Shown here piece by piece: positions 1 to 7,831 of a stretch of DNA of 64,000 bases (positions within the stretch are counted from its first letter, which is position 1; every line of letters begins with the position of its first letter). The DNA is from Limnoglobus roseus (lineage in GTDB: Bacteria > Planctomycetota > Planctomycetia > Gemmatales > Gemmataceae): the NCBI RefSeq assembly GCF_008254045.1, contig NZ_CP042425.1:6994163-7058162 (forward strand), read 5' to 3'. The position numbers were made by a program, and so were the translations under genes. The notes under the pieces were generated by a model that worked only from the letters and a program-made list of their open reading frames with translations, was not told the origin of the DNA and searched no databases.

Positions 1-456
1 CTAGGCGACGCTGCTTCAGATTCGACTTCTTCTTCATCTCATACGCCGACTTCGTCGTCGCTGAAAAGTAGAGCGACAGCTCTAGGCTCACCCCACAGCA
101 CGGGAATTCGCCTCTTAGACTAAGTCTTCAGCTTCTTCTCCTCTTCGACTTCGTCTCAGACGGCTTCGCCGACTGTGATCGAGTCTGCGACGGTGATTCT
201 GTGGGAGTGGTTATGGCTATCGCCTTCAGATAAGAGCTAGCCTCAGACCCCTCTTAGACTTCATCTCTAACGCGCGCACGCGAGGGGGACACCCCCGAAG
301 ACACCTCCTCGGGAATTCCCAGTTCCCGCTCAGACGCCGACGCCTTCGCCGACCAGGACCCCGCTCGGGCCGCTTCTCTCACTTCGACCCCGACGGCGAA
401 GGCGTCCGCGTCTAATCTCCCGCAAAAACGGAGAGGCCGCTACCCCCGGCGCTCCG

Positions 457-499
457 GCCCTGCTGCCGCTGAAGTTCCCCCACTTCGGGGCAGCAGGGC
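457..499. other. Nested stem-loop
   Basis: GCCCTGCTGCC at 457-467 pairs perfectly with GGCAGCAGGGC at 489-499. Inside it GAAGT (471-475) pairs with ACTTC (482-486) around a TCCCCC loop. The two stems are separated by short unpaired stretches, giving a 43-nt hairpin with an internal loop. It lies in a gene-free zone, so it may be part of an untranslated RNA or a processing/termination structure. Confidence 0.55.
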
Positions 500-507
500 A
501 CTTCTTT

Positions 508-583
508 GCCCCGTAGGCGACGCCGCGAATCCCCCGCGGCCGTCGGAGTTCCCCCGCTCCGCCCTCGCCTACGGGGCCTTTTT
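508..583 (+). terminator. Inverted repeat with T-run
   Basis: GCCCCGTAGGCGA at 508-520 is the exact reverse complement of TCGCCTACGGGGC at 565-577, and the right arm is followed by CTTTTT. The 44-nt loop is long for an intrinsic terminator, but the 13-bp stem and T-run on the plus strand fit termination ahead of the structural operon. Confidence 0.45.
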
Positions 584-678
584 CGTCGTCCCAGAGGCCG
601 TCGCCACCGATCGCGAGCAGCCCATCGGCAGCCCAGCCCACAGACCGTGAATTCCCAGACCCCTACCGAGGCCCTTCT

Positions 679-951
679 TTGACCGAATCTCCAGCCGAAC
701 TCGCCGCCCCGCCCGAAGCCGAGCCGAAGGTGACGCGGGTCATCGACGGCGTTGTCCTTCACGACCCCGAGCCGTGGGCGATCGCCGTCTTCGAGGAGTT
801 GCTGAATGAGATGCGGGAGCGACGGCGAACCATTTACCTCATGCCCCCGGTGAAGATCGTCGCCGCCCTCACCGCCGCCGGTTATCGACCCGTCGAAGGC
901 ACGAGGTGGTGGGAACCGCCGCCGCCGATCGAGCCGTCGCCCGCCGCCTGA
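679..951 (+). CDS. Small protein of unknown function (90 aa)
   Basis: The TTG start at 679 is preceded by GAGG (668-671) with 7 nt spacing, which supports it as a real gene. The protein has an acidic, alanine/proline-rich N-terminus (about 1-20), a central helical part with an Arg-rich stretch (NEMRERRRTIYLM, about 47-60) and a C-terminus ending in Trp-Trp and a proline-rich tail. I do not recognise the family. It lies 44 nt upstream of the frameshifted gene pair and is probably the first gene of the structural operon. Confidence 0.45.
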   Translation: MTESPAELAAPPEAEPKVTRVIDGVVLHDPEPWAIAVFEELLNEMRERRRTIYLMPPVKIVAALTAAGYRPVEGTRWWEPPPPIEPSPAA

Positions 952-995
952 GCCGCTTCTACCGACCCTTTCCCCCTCACCTCGAAAGACTCTGC

Positions 996-1289
996 ATGTT
1001 CGCCGCGAAAGACCGCCTCATCTATGCCGACGTGTCTGGTAAAAGCCTCGACCCCCTCGTCGTCCGCCGGAAGCTGATGCTGGCGACGAAGGGCGAACTG
1101 AACGCCCTCCTCGATCAAGCCGCCGGCTCCGACCCGCTCCCCGCCCTCGCCGCCGAGGAGGCCCTCGCTGGGGCCGCGCGGACCGCGTTCGACTTCCCCG
1201 CTTTCACCCCCGACGGCGGCGGCGCGACCGACCTCGACTGCCTCGAAGAACTGAACCGCTTCGTGGAGTGGGTCGAAAAAAAACTCTGA
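996..1289 (+). CDS. Frameshift-gene short product, possible tail assembly chaperone (97 aa)
   Basis: I chose ATG 996 (MFAAKDRLIY) over the GTG at 906, which would overlap the previous gene in another frame. The 97-aa product ends VEWVEKKL followed by TGA. It is a small, mostly helical acidic protein with no recognised domain. The last sense codons, GAA AAA AAA CTC, contain the slippery heptamer described separately, so this is the zero-frame product of a two-product gene. In tailed phages such pairs (lambda G/GT type) are tail assembly chaperones. That function is inferred from the genetic architecture and not from sequence similarity. Confidence 0.6.
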   Translation: MFAAKDRLIYADVSGKSLDPLVVRRKLMLATKGELNALLDQAAGSDPLPALAAEEALAGAARTAFDFPAFTPDGGGATDLDCLEELNRFVEWVEKKL

Positions 1290-1558
1290 GCGGCGAGGTC
1301 CTCTCCGACTTCGCCGCTGCCTACGGCGCTCCCGCCGCCCTCGACTACGACACCTTCGTGCAGCTCTACCTCAACATCCCCCGTCGCAACTCCCGGACGG
1401 CGCTTCTGTTCTCCGACGCCGTAAGTGTGGCGGTGGGGACGACCCAGAAGCCGGCCGACTGGGTGTATGACTCCAGCGAAACCCCTGAGCAGGCGGAAAA
1501 GTGGATCGACGATCACAACACGGCCCAAATCCTCTCGCGAATGAACGCTCCTGGCTGA
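996..1558 (+). CDS. -1 frameshift fusion product (187 aa)
   Basis: If the ribosome slips back one base on A AAA AAA (1277-1283), translation continues without a stop to TGA 1556-1558. This joins 96 codons of the upstream frame to 91 codons of the downstream frame. The extension contains LSDFAAAYGAPAALDYDTF and reads like normal protein with good third-position GC. The downstream frame has only a GTG at 1268 as a possible independent start, buried in the upstream gene without a Shine-Dalgarno, so expression by frameshifting is the simpler reading. The fused long form would correspond to a gpGT-like chaperone. Confidence 0.55.
1277..1318 (+). promoter_or_regulatory. Programmed -1 ribosomal frameshift signal
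   Basis: A run of eight A (1276-1283) places the heptamer A AAA AAA in the correct phase of the upstream gene. A 5-nt spacer (1284-1288) is followed by an 8-bp perfect stem, AGCGGCGA (1289-1296) with TCGCCGCT (1311-1318), around a 14-nt loop. The slippery site, spacer and stimulatory hairpin match the canonical arrangement. The zero-frame stop (1287-1289) lies immediately downstream and the -1 frame is open for 91 more codons. Confidence 0.7.
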
Positions 1559-2345
1559 CGCCGCGGGTCACGTCCGCGCGTCTCCGCCGTCCCGTCTTCC
1601 CGGCCCCGAGGGCGACGCCGACGCTGCCCCGACCGGGGCCGCCCGAGCGTTCCCCGACGCCGCCCGCTCCCCGGCGCGGGCGGGGGCTGACGCGAACGGA
1701 CGTGACCCCGGTTCGGCTCCGCGCGACGAGGTTCCCGGCGGCGGCGACCGCGATGCGCCCTCTGCTGCGAATGTCCGCGGCGGTGTCGCCATCACCGCCC
1801 CCGCTGCGACCGCCCGCGGCGACCGCCCCGCCGCCTTCGCCCCCGCGGCCGAGGGCGATGAAGACGACACCGGCGGCCCCGCCACCGGCGGCGCGGTTGA
1901 AGGTCGGCGGCGTGTCGGTGAAGCCGGTGAGTCTACCCCCCCGAGGTTCTGCCGCTCGCGACCCCGCCGATCCGCTTCCGCCGACGGCGTCGCAGCCCAG
2001 CCCCCGAGCCGAGTTGTTCCGGCCGCCCCTGTCCCTGTTCCCTCGCCCGATCCGCAGCTTCGCCGGGCCGCGGGCGGAGGTGACGAAGGCCCGCCTCCGC
2101 GACGCCGCGGTCGCCCCGCCCGAGAGTCTGACCCGGCGGGGCGAGCGGCGGTCGGGAGACGGAGGCGGGACCTCGGCTGCGTCGATCCGGCAATGGTCCC
2201 CAGCCCCCTCTCAGGAGCCGCCCCCGCCGAAGGCGAAGACGCCGCCTGTGCTGCCGAACGCGGCCCGGCCGACGATCCGCCCGCGGCTGCGGCTGTCTCA
2301 GATCTAACCCCTTCTCCCCTACCACCCCCACCTCGGAATTCGCGA
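1559..2345 (+). other. Very GC-rich segment with two competing open frames
   Basis: Two plus-strand frames are open here. One runs to a stop at 2307 and would give a Pro/Arg/Ala-rich protein (from GTG 1501 or ATG 1753). The other is open from 1545 straight into the structural gene ending at 3416, with no ATG before 2193, and reads Gly/Asp/Ala/Pro-rich. Both use mostly G/C third bases, so composition does not decide between them. A disordered linker or scaffold-like protein in the 2307-ending frame fits best, because its stop lies 38 nt before the GTG at 2346. I do not assign a gene. Confidence 0.35.
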
Positions 2346-3416
2346 GTGATTCTGACTTATAATAACGTTGTTTTGGATGTCCTTACGAATGAGGTCCGGC
2401 GGGAATTGGTGTATACAGAGGACGGTTTGTCGCCGGTGATGATCCGCTGGACGCTGTCGGTCACGGGCTACCTCAATTCCGCGAAGGTCAACTACAGCCA
2501 GGACCCGTCGCCCGAGGTCACGGTGCCCGCGGTGACGGCCTGGGGACAGCCGATCCCGTCGTCGCCGGGGTCGCTGGGCCAGCAGTCGCTCGCCAACCTC
2601 GTCCCGCCCAGCGGCGCGAACCGGCTCCGGCCCGCGGTGGTGCCGCTGAAGTCGCCGCAGCAGCAGGTGACGGACGTGATCACGACGGACCACTGGGTGA
2701 CGAAGGCCCTGCTGACGCCGCGGAAGTTGCTCCAGTTCGGCGACTATAACGCGGCTTCGCCCGCCGAGCCTCGACTGATGCTGTCCCAGCCGCCCGACGG
2801 GGAGGTCTGCGACGTAGGCGGGGGGCCGCTGCCGATCGCCTGCGACGCGCGATCGATCATCGGCTCACCGTCCACGATCGTCGTCGAATTTTCGATCCAG
2901 ACGTTCACCAAGTTCGAACCCTATTCGGCGTCCGTGGCCGATTCGCTGGTCCTCTCCAATGAGTACCAGATGACCCACACCTGCGACGAGGAGTACTCGA
3001 CGATCCGCGACGTGGTGGGCCGTATCACGTTCCGCAGCGACGCCGTCGAGCGGCTGAAGTTGAGTCCCGATTCGCTCCGCAGCGGGGTCTTCCTCCCTAT
3101 CCCCGAGGGGTATCGCCGCACCTCGATTCAAGTCGTCGCGCGGTCGGACGGGCGGACCCTGGAATACTCCTGGCGGGACGTTCAGCAGCACACCAACGTC
3201 GTCGACTACGGCATCGGCATCGCGCACATCGAGTGCGAGATCACCGAGGCGATGGTGAAGGACAAGACGTTCGACGAGAACTTCGTCTCGACGTGGCGGT
3301 CGATCTACGACCTGCGCACCGCCCGCAACTTTGCGGAGCAGAAGAAGGACCCGAAGGACGCCGACCCCGGCCTCTTCCTGAAGGCATTTCCCCCCGCCCC
3401 CAACGGCAAACCTTAA
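2346..3416 (+). CDS. Virion-like structural protein candidate (356 aa)
   Basis: I prefer GTG 2346 (MILTYNNVVLDVLTNEV) because the protein becomes well-behaved exactly there. The open frame upstream is low-complexity, and ATG 2193 has no Shine-Dalgarno. The chain is beta-rich with repeated short strands, for example VMIRWTLSVTGYL near residue 35 and TIVVEFSIQTFTKFE near residue 180. It has no signal peptide or membrane segment and no enzyme motif that I recognise. The following gene starts 8 nt after its stop, so it heads a compact operon. The beta-rich make-up and company of a tail-tube-like protein suggest a particle component. That is inference. Confidence 0.5.
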   Translation: MILTYNNVVLDVLTNEVRRELVYTEDGLSPVMIRWTLSVTGYLNSAKVNYSQDPSPEVTVPAVTAWGQPIPSSPGSLGQQSLANLVPPSGANRLRPAVVPLKSPQQQVTDVITTDHWVTKALLTPRKLLQFGDYNAASPAEPRLMLSQPPDGEVCDVGGGPLPIACDARSIIGSPSTIVVEFSIQTFTKFEPYSASVADSLVLSNEYQMTHTCDEEYSTIRDVVGRITFRSDAVERLKLSPDSLRSGVFLPIPEGYRRTSIQVVARSDGRTLEYSWRDVQQHTNVVDYGIGIAHIECEITEAMVKDKTFDENFVSTWRSIYDLRTARNFAEQKKDPKDADPGLFLKAFPPAPNGKP

Positions 3417-3424
3417 GAGGCGAC

Positions 3425-4327
3425 ATGGTAGCTCCCTTAGTCCGCGGCCTCGGCTGGCTCGCCGCCCGAGCCGGGGCCGGCAAAGTCAAAGATCATGCGT
3501 TCCGGTGGGCAATCAACAAAGGCATCAAACTCGGCGGTGGAGGTGGTATGGGCGTGTTCAACTGGTTCACGGACAAGGGCGTTGATTGGGTCAACGTCGC
3601 CGCGAACATTTCGGAGGGGATGATCCCGAGTGTGGAGACCAAAGCCTATTGCGTCGTCCACGGGATGCCGCATAGCACTCGCAAGGACCTCCACAAGTTC
3701 GCGCTGTCGCTGTTGTTCTCGATGGTGAAGAGACGGCGAAAGCAGGGGGCTGGGGCGGCCCTGCCGCCCGCGGCGGTGTTGATCGCCCGCTTCGACATGG
3801 TCCGCAAAATTGTCCACGTGGAAGTCAGCTACCGGACGAGCGCTCTCGGGAACCTCATCAACGCGGGAGCCGGAGTAGTTCTCGACCCCTTCGACTTCGA
3901 GATCGCCAACGACGACACCGTGAACGACTCCCTCGTCTGTATCAACGGCACTGAAGATAAGTACATCGGTGACGCCTTCACGCACCAAAACTGGCTCGAA
4001 CGCCGATTCCTCGGAGGGGTACCCAAGCTCCCCGGCGAGGGGAAGATCCTCCTCACCGACGACCCGAAGACGGTGAACCCGGCCCCGCCGGGCGACTTGG
4101 TCTCCCGCGGCCTCCTCGAATTCGTCGTCTTCGAATCAATTCGCAATCCGCCGTCGCTCATCAACCACGCCGAGCTGATCGAGAACGACCCCCGAAACAA
4201 GGTTCCCGGCGCGGTCGGAGCCTACACGCCCGCGAAAGACTTGAAGACGCCCCGAGACAACGCCCCCGTCCCTGTCTGGGAAAAATTTTGGGCCGCGAAG
4301 AACGTCACTCCCCCGAAAGGTATGTAG
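3425..4327 (+). CDS. Structural operon protein, unknown (300 aa)
   Basis: ATG 3425 follows AAGAGG with suitable spacing and lies 8 nt after the previous stop. The N-terminus is amphipathic with a glycine run (KLGGGGGMGVFNWF, about 37-50) that could be membrane-interacting. The middle has a basic patch, KRRRK (about 100-104). The C-terminal half is beta-rich. No family is recognised. Its position between two other unknown genes, 8 and 3 nt apart, implies co-translation and a role in the same particle or complex. Confidence 0.5.
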   Translation: MVAPLVRGLGWLAARAGAGKVKDHAFRWAINKGIKLGGGGGMGVFNWFTDKGVDWVNVAANISEGMIPSVETKAYCVVHGMPHSTRKDLHKFALSLLFSMVKRRRKQGAGAALPPAAVLIARFDMVRKIVHVEVSYRTSALGNLINAGAGVVLDPFDFEIANDDTVNDSLVCINGTEDKYIGDAFTHQNWLERRFLGGVPKLPGEGKILLTDDPKTVNPAPPGDLVSRGLLEFVVFESIRNPPSLINHAELIENDPRNKVPGAVGAYTPAKDLKTPRDNAPVPVWEKFWAAKNVTPPKGM

Positions 4328-4330
4328 CCG

Positions 4331-5062
4331 ATGCCCTCACCGCCGACCGCTTACCCTCGCTTCTTCGACGACGCCTCCCGGCAGTCCTACGACGAGGCCG
4401 AACACTGCGAATCATACGAGACTAACCCTGGGGTCTGCATCCTCCCCTCCGGCGAACCGGAGCCGACCGACCCCGAGAAGAGGAAGCTCTGGAAGCCGGT
4501 CGTGGCGATCAAGCTCCACGAACCCTATCGGCTCCGCCGGTCCCAGCACAGCTACGACCGGCAGAACACGCCGCCGCTGTTGCCGAAGGTGGCGGACTCG
4601 GGGCGATTCATCGCTCTCGGGGGGAGTCATACCTTCGCCTTCAGCCCGTCCCTGGACGGTCAGTCGGTTCGCTACCGGGGGGCTTGTGACATCACCTTCG
4701 TCGAACACGCGAACCTCCGCTGCGTGACCGGCTTCACGATTGGGGACGAACCGTATACCGTCGAGCAGCAGCGGCGGATGCAGGTCTCCCCCGGCGTCCC
4801 TTACAACGGCGACGAATCGCAGATCATCGTCGAGACCTCGCCAGAAACCCGAAAAGGCCAGGTCCTCGGCAGCTACATCAACCACGCCGACCCCTACTCG
4901 GGGTTGGAAGCCTACGGCGGGTGCTACTCGGTCACGAGCTGGATTCCCGACACCTGCTTCTCGCAGTCGATGATCTCGGCCGGGGGCCTGCCGGTTCCCA
5001 ACCCGCCGCCCCCGCCCCCTCCGCCGGCCCTGCCCCCGTCGCCGGGGTCGCCCCCGCCGTAA
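4331..5062 (+). CDS. Structural operon protein with proline tail (243 aa)
   Basis: Starts 3 nt after the preceding stop. The body (1-215) is rich in aromatic and charged residues with scattered cysteines (for example near 26, 35, 119, 129, 198 and 209) and ends in a pure proline/alanine/serine tail of about 25 residues. Such tails are flexible extensions. No enzyme motif or known domain is seen. Tight coupling to the upstream gene suggests stoichiometric expression. Confidence 0.5.
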   Translation: MPSPPTAYPRFFDDASRQSYDEAEHCESYETNPGVCILPSGEPEPTDPEKRKLWKPVVAIKLHEPYRLRRSQHSYDRQNTPPLLPKVADSGRFIALGGSHTFAFSPSLDGQSVRYRGACDITFVEHANLRCVTGFTIGDEPYTVEQQRRMQVSPGVPYNGDESQIIVETSPETRKGQVLGSYINHADPYSGLEAYGGCYSVTSWIPDTCFSQSMISAGGLPVPNPPPPPPPPALPPSPGSPPP

Positions 5063-5140
5063 TTCGCTCGACGGCGGATTCGGCGAAAGGTACGCTGAGG
5101 GGAAGCGAATACCCCTGAGCGTCGTCGCGGAGAGCGTCTC

Positions 5141-5392
5141 GTGGACAGCAACTGCCTCTATTGCGGGAAAGCCGGCGTCCTCGGCGTGACGCTCCAGCGG
5201 GCCGTCTACGGCGGGAACCACTTCAAGGGGAGCGAAGTCGTGGACGTGTGCGAGGAGTGCTACCCGAAGCACCAGAAGTCGAGGAAGACGGACTACTCCG
5301 TCTTCTTCTGGGTGTTCCTCTTCATCGGTAGCATCCTCTTTCTTCGGGTCTTTCACGAAGTCTTGGTCGAGATTCAGAAGCTCTTCCGCTGA
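5141..5392 (+). CDS. Zinc-ribbon plus single-TM small protein (83 aa)
   Basis: GTG start at 5141 with GGAG about 11 nt upstream. Residues 5-8 (CLYC) and 37-40 (CEEC) form a CxxC...CxxC zinc-ribbon pair. Residues 53-72 (VFFWVFLFIGSILFL and neighbours) form one transmembrane helix, leaving a short basic/amphipathic tail. The arrangement suggests a membrane-anchored zinc protein of the host cell stage. No function can be named. A hairpin-plus-T5 terminator follows. Confidence 0.5.
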   Translation: MDSNCLYCGKAGVLGVTLQRAVYGGNHFKGSEVVDVCEECYPKHQKSRKTDYSVFFWVFLFIGSILFLRVFHEVLVEIQKLFR

Positions 5393-5417
5393 CCCGTTCC
5401 CCCTCGCCGACCCTTCG

Positions 5418-5457
5418 CCCGCCGCGTTCGAGACTTCCTCTCGGCCGGCGGGTTTTT
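5418..5457 (+). terminator. Intrinsic terminator
   Basis: CCCGCCG (5418-5424) pairs with CGGCGGG (5446-5452), followed by TTTTT. It lies between the zinc-ribbon gene and the tail-tube-like gene. Confidence 0.5.
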
Positions 5458-5489
5458 CTCATTTCCCATCCCCATCTCCCCCGCCGCCT

Positions 5490-6059
5490 ATGACCGTCCC
5501 CAACTTCAACGTGCAGCACCCCGCCTCCGGCCCGGCCGACGTGTGGATGAAACTCGGCGCGAACGCCTGGGGCCAGCTCGGCTACACCGAGACCGGCGTG
5601 CGGATCGACTTCGTCCCGGAGTGGATCGCGATGCCGACGGACCGCCGGGGGCCGACCGGGGCCGATTTCCGCGTCACCGGCGGCGAGACGGCGAACGTCG
5701 TCCTCACCCTCGCCGAGTGGGACGTGGCCTTCTACGAGGCGGCCAAGTCGCGGACGCGGAACGCCTCCGGGGCCGGGTTCTACGACCGCCGGGACATCGG
5801 CGGCTACGCGACGGGGGCGCTCCAGATCGCCGTGCGGCACCAGTTCTACGGCTCCGTCGCCGCGACGCCGGGCCTGCCGCCGGGGTACCTGTTCCCGAAC
5901 TGCTTCATCACCCCCCACTCGCTCTCGCCGATCGGGACGCGGTCGCCGAAGTTGGCGATCAGCTTCGAGGCCGAGCCGATCTTCGACGGGGGCTTGGGCG
6001 GGTGGCTGTTGTACTCGACGGCGACGAGTTTCTTCGGCTCCCTCCCGGCTCCCTGCTAG
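5490..6059 (+). CDS. Tail-tube-like protein (189 aa)
   Basis: The start of the chain (VWMKLGANAWGQLGYTETGVRI, about residues 18-39) and the later pattern (GGETANVVLTLAEWD, and SPIGTRSPKLAISFEAEP near the C-terminus) resemble the two-sheet beta-sandwich tail-tube proteins of tailed phages. In those, a GxTxxGV turn follows the first strand and a second half ends in long strands. This is pattern recognition by eye and needs a profile or structure comparison. It is the last gene of the structural run; 250 nt of gene-free DNA follow. Standard tail operons put the tube gene before the chaperone pair, and here the order is reversed. Confidence 0.5.
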   Translation: MTVPNFNVQHPASGPADVWMKLGANAWGQLGYTETGVRIDFVPEWIAMPTDRRGPTGADFRVTGGETANVVLTLAEWDVAFYEAAKSRTRNASGAGFYDRRDIGGYATGALQIAVRHQFYGSVAATPGLPPGYLFPNCFITPHSLSPIGTRSPKLAISFEAEPIFDGGLGGWLLYSTATSFFGSLPAPC

Positions 6060-6308
6060 CGGGGGCGACGAGTAGCGGCCGGCCGATCAGCCACCCCCAC
6101 AGTCAGCGGTTCCCAGACGCGACGGAGACGGAAGGCCTCGCCGAGTTGTACTGCTACTTGGAATGGATGGCGTAGGTGAAGGCGGCCCGTTCCCACCGCC
6201 TCAGGCACTTCGTGCTGCGTCATCTAAAACGTCGCGGCGCGTTGCGGCACCTCTTCCCGCGAGAGAACATCATCGTTAAAGTTACGCCATAGAAGGAGGA
6301 TGGGCCGT
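6060..6308. other. Gene-free spacer
   Basis: I see no gene. The GC content falls sharply towards 6300, where the acquired GNAT gene begins, so this spacer probably contains the junction of an inserted cargo segment. Confidence 0.4.
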
Positions 6309-7464
6309 ATGCCTAGTCCGATCCCCTACGCATACGTACGGACACTCGAACTTGAGGGAACCCATCCCGAGGATGCCGGGTGCTGGCCGATTACACATCT
6401 TCGGATGATGTTCGGTGAAGGTGAGCCTTCTCAAGATAGCCCCGATTACTGGCTTCCGGTCATCCGGCCCGGATTGTTTCCCAATACCCATCCGATAGAG
6501 CCGGGGCAGCTCTGGCGTAACGTCTTCTACAGAAGAGTCCGGTCTTCGATCGAATGCCGGCATTTGTTGCTATCAAAGCACCCTGTCAGCACCCCGATAC
6601 AGATGACGCGAGCATGGGTAGCCCCAATCGGAGGTGTAATTCCTGACCCGATTGAGGGTGAATGGTTGTCTTCCGAGACGCATAGCGTCACTTTCAAGCC
6701 GGACGAATCTCCTCCAGGGCGCTTGCGATTTAAGAACGGTTGGGATGAAGAGTCGCTTGGTTATCGTTGGGGCGACAATGGATGGGGACAGTTTTCCGAA
6801 GCATACTTCGACGCCTACAGTTTTGATGCGTGGGCTTTCTTTCTTCACGATGCCCAACTCGGCAATGTTCGGCAACGAAATCTCGACTCAGTTCGCACAT
6901 CATCTGCGTGGACTGACAACACCGGAGTTAAGTGGTATCGGCTGGTCACTATGAACGGGACAAACAAACCCGGCGACCGCATCGGTTGGTCTTTCGTGGC
7001 CGAGAAAAACGGCTTCCTCGAAGTCGAGGAACTCTACGTTCGGCCTGAGTGGAGGAAAAGGGGTGTTGGTCGGGACTTGGTTGCACGCCTTCAAGAGTTA
7101 GCATCGGTGAAGAAGGCCCAGCTCCGGCTCTGGGTTCCTTTCGCCGATGCCTTTCGCGACAGCCGTGGTACACAAGACGCCCTCCTTGCGATATCCCGGA
7201 GGATGGGATTGCGGTTCACGAAAACGCCCGTCCGTTGGGCCGCATACCTGGCTGAGCCGAACGGCACGAGCGATTTCCCGATCGAGCCAGACCTCTACCC
7301 TGAGCTGCTATTCTCAATTCGCCGCATTAGACGAAGGTATTTTATCGCTCGACCACCGCCTGCCTTACTTCACGAACTCTTCACGCACGAATGGATTACC
7401 AGTGATCGACCTAACCCTCCTGACCCGGTTCCTGAGCAGTCTCGGCCCCCCTGGAGCGTCTTAG
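6309..7464 (+). pseudogene. GNAT-family N-acetyltransferase gene with a frame break
   Basis: AAGGAGG (6293-6299) is 9 nt from ATG 6309, so that ATG and not the one at 6300 is the start. A GNAT acetyl-CoA domain is clear: LEVEELYVRPEWRKRGVG, followed by an LVARLQELA helix (about residues 234-260), contains the R/Q-x-x-G-x-G/A pyrophosphate loop as RKRGVG. Protein-like sequence then continues one frame over from about 7317 (FAALDEGILSLDHRL) to a stop at 7462-7464. The original frame runs on into low-complexity DNA to 7853. One extra base near 7317 therefore seems to have broken the gene. Codon use is more A/T-rich than in the neighbours, suggesting separate transfer. Confidence 0.55.
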
Positions 7465-7809
7465 TCGGGGCCGCCCTCTCTAGCGGTGACGGCGTTTTCG
7501 CGTTGGCGGCGACGCCGAGCAGTTCGCGATCTGGGCCGACGGCCCATAGCCCCCGGCCCACAGTCGCGAGGGGGGAGCCGAAGCCGACTGGCAGAAAGCG
7601 ACCCGTCGCCCTCTCCTCTTCGTCTCCTTCGCGGTCGGCGTCTCGATCGGCGATTCTGTGGCGGGGGCGGCCCAGCGGGGCGGCGATGGGTCGGCGATCT
7701 CGTCTTGGGCAAAGAGTAGCCGTCGAGGGGACGCCGAAGCCGCGGGGGCGGGGACCCAGTCCCCGCCCCCTTCTCCTCTGGGAATGGGTAGGCGAGGCCG
7801 CGGGTGAGG
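7465..7809. other. GC-rich non-coding segment
   Basis: No credible gene. It contains the left arm of a 24-bp inverted repeat (7698-7721) and a GC-rich hairpin-forming stretch (7748-7771). Open frames on both strands here are Arg/Ser/Pro-rich by-products of composition. Confidence 0.5.
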
Positions 7810-7831
7810 CTACTCTTTGCCGAGGACGAGG
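7698..7831. repeat. 24-bp inverted repeat of a gene 3' end
   Basis: 7698-7721 matches the reverse complement of 7808-7831 at 21 of 24 positions, with the inner 15 bases identical. Both arms encode the same C-terminus, DLVLGKE plus stop, read towards each other. The right arm is the true end of the gene 7810-8523. The left arm is an orphan fragment. Confidence 0.65.

Larger units (their letters stand above)
1..678. other. Gene-free, structured, pyrimidine-rich zone
   Basis: I see no convincing gene here. The first 300 bases are rich in CTTCTTC and AGAC/GTCT words. A GGGAATTC-type motif occurs at 102-109, 311-318 and, as GAATTCCC, at 649-656, and again as GGAATTCG at 2335-2342 just before the next structural gene. 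Two strong inverted repeats lie at 457-499 and 508-577. Minus-strand open frames (330-641, 412-762) have no recognisable features and are probably by-products of high GC. Confidence 0.6.

Noticed and set aside
1568..2331. Minus-strand frames at 1568-1885 and 1933-2331
   Set aside because: Arg/Ala/Pro-rich, no ribosome-binding site, in a region of extreme GC.
5543..6175. A 210-codon frame overlapping the tail-tube-like gene
   Set aside because: Arg/Asp/Pro-rich shadow of the 5490-6059 gene.
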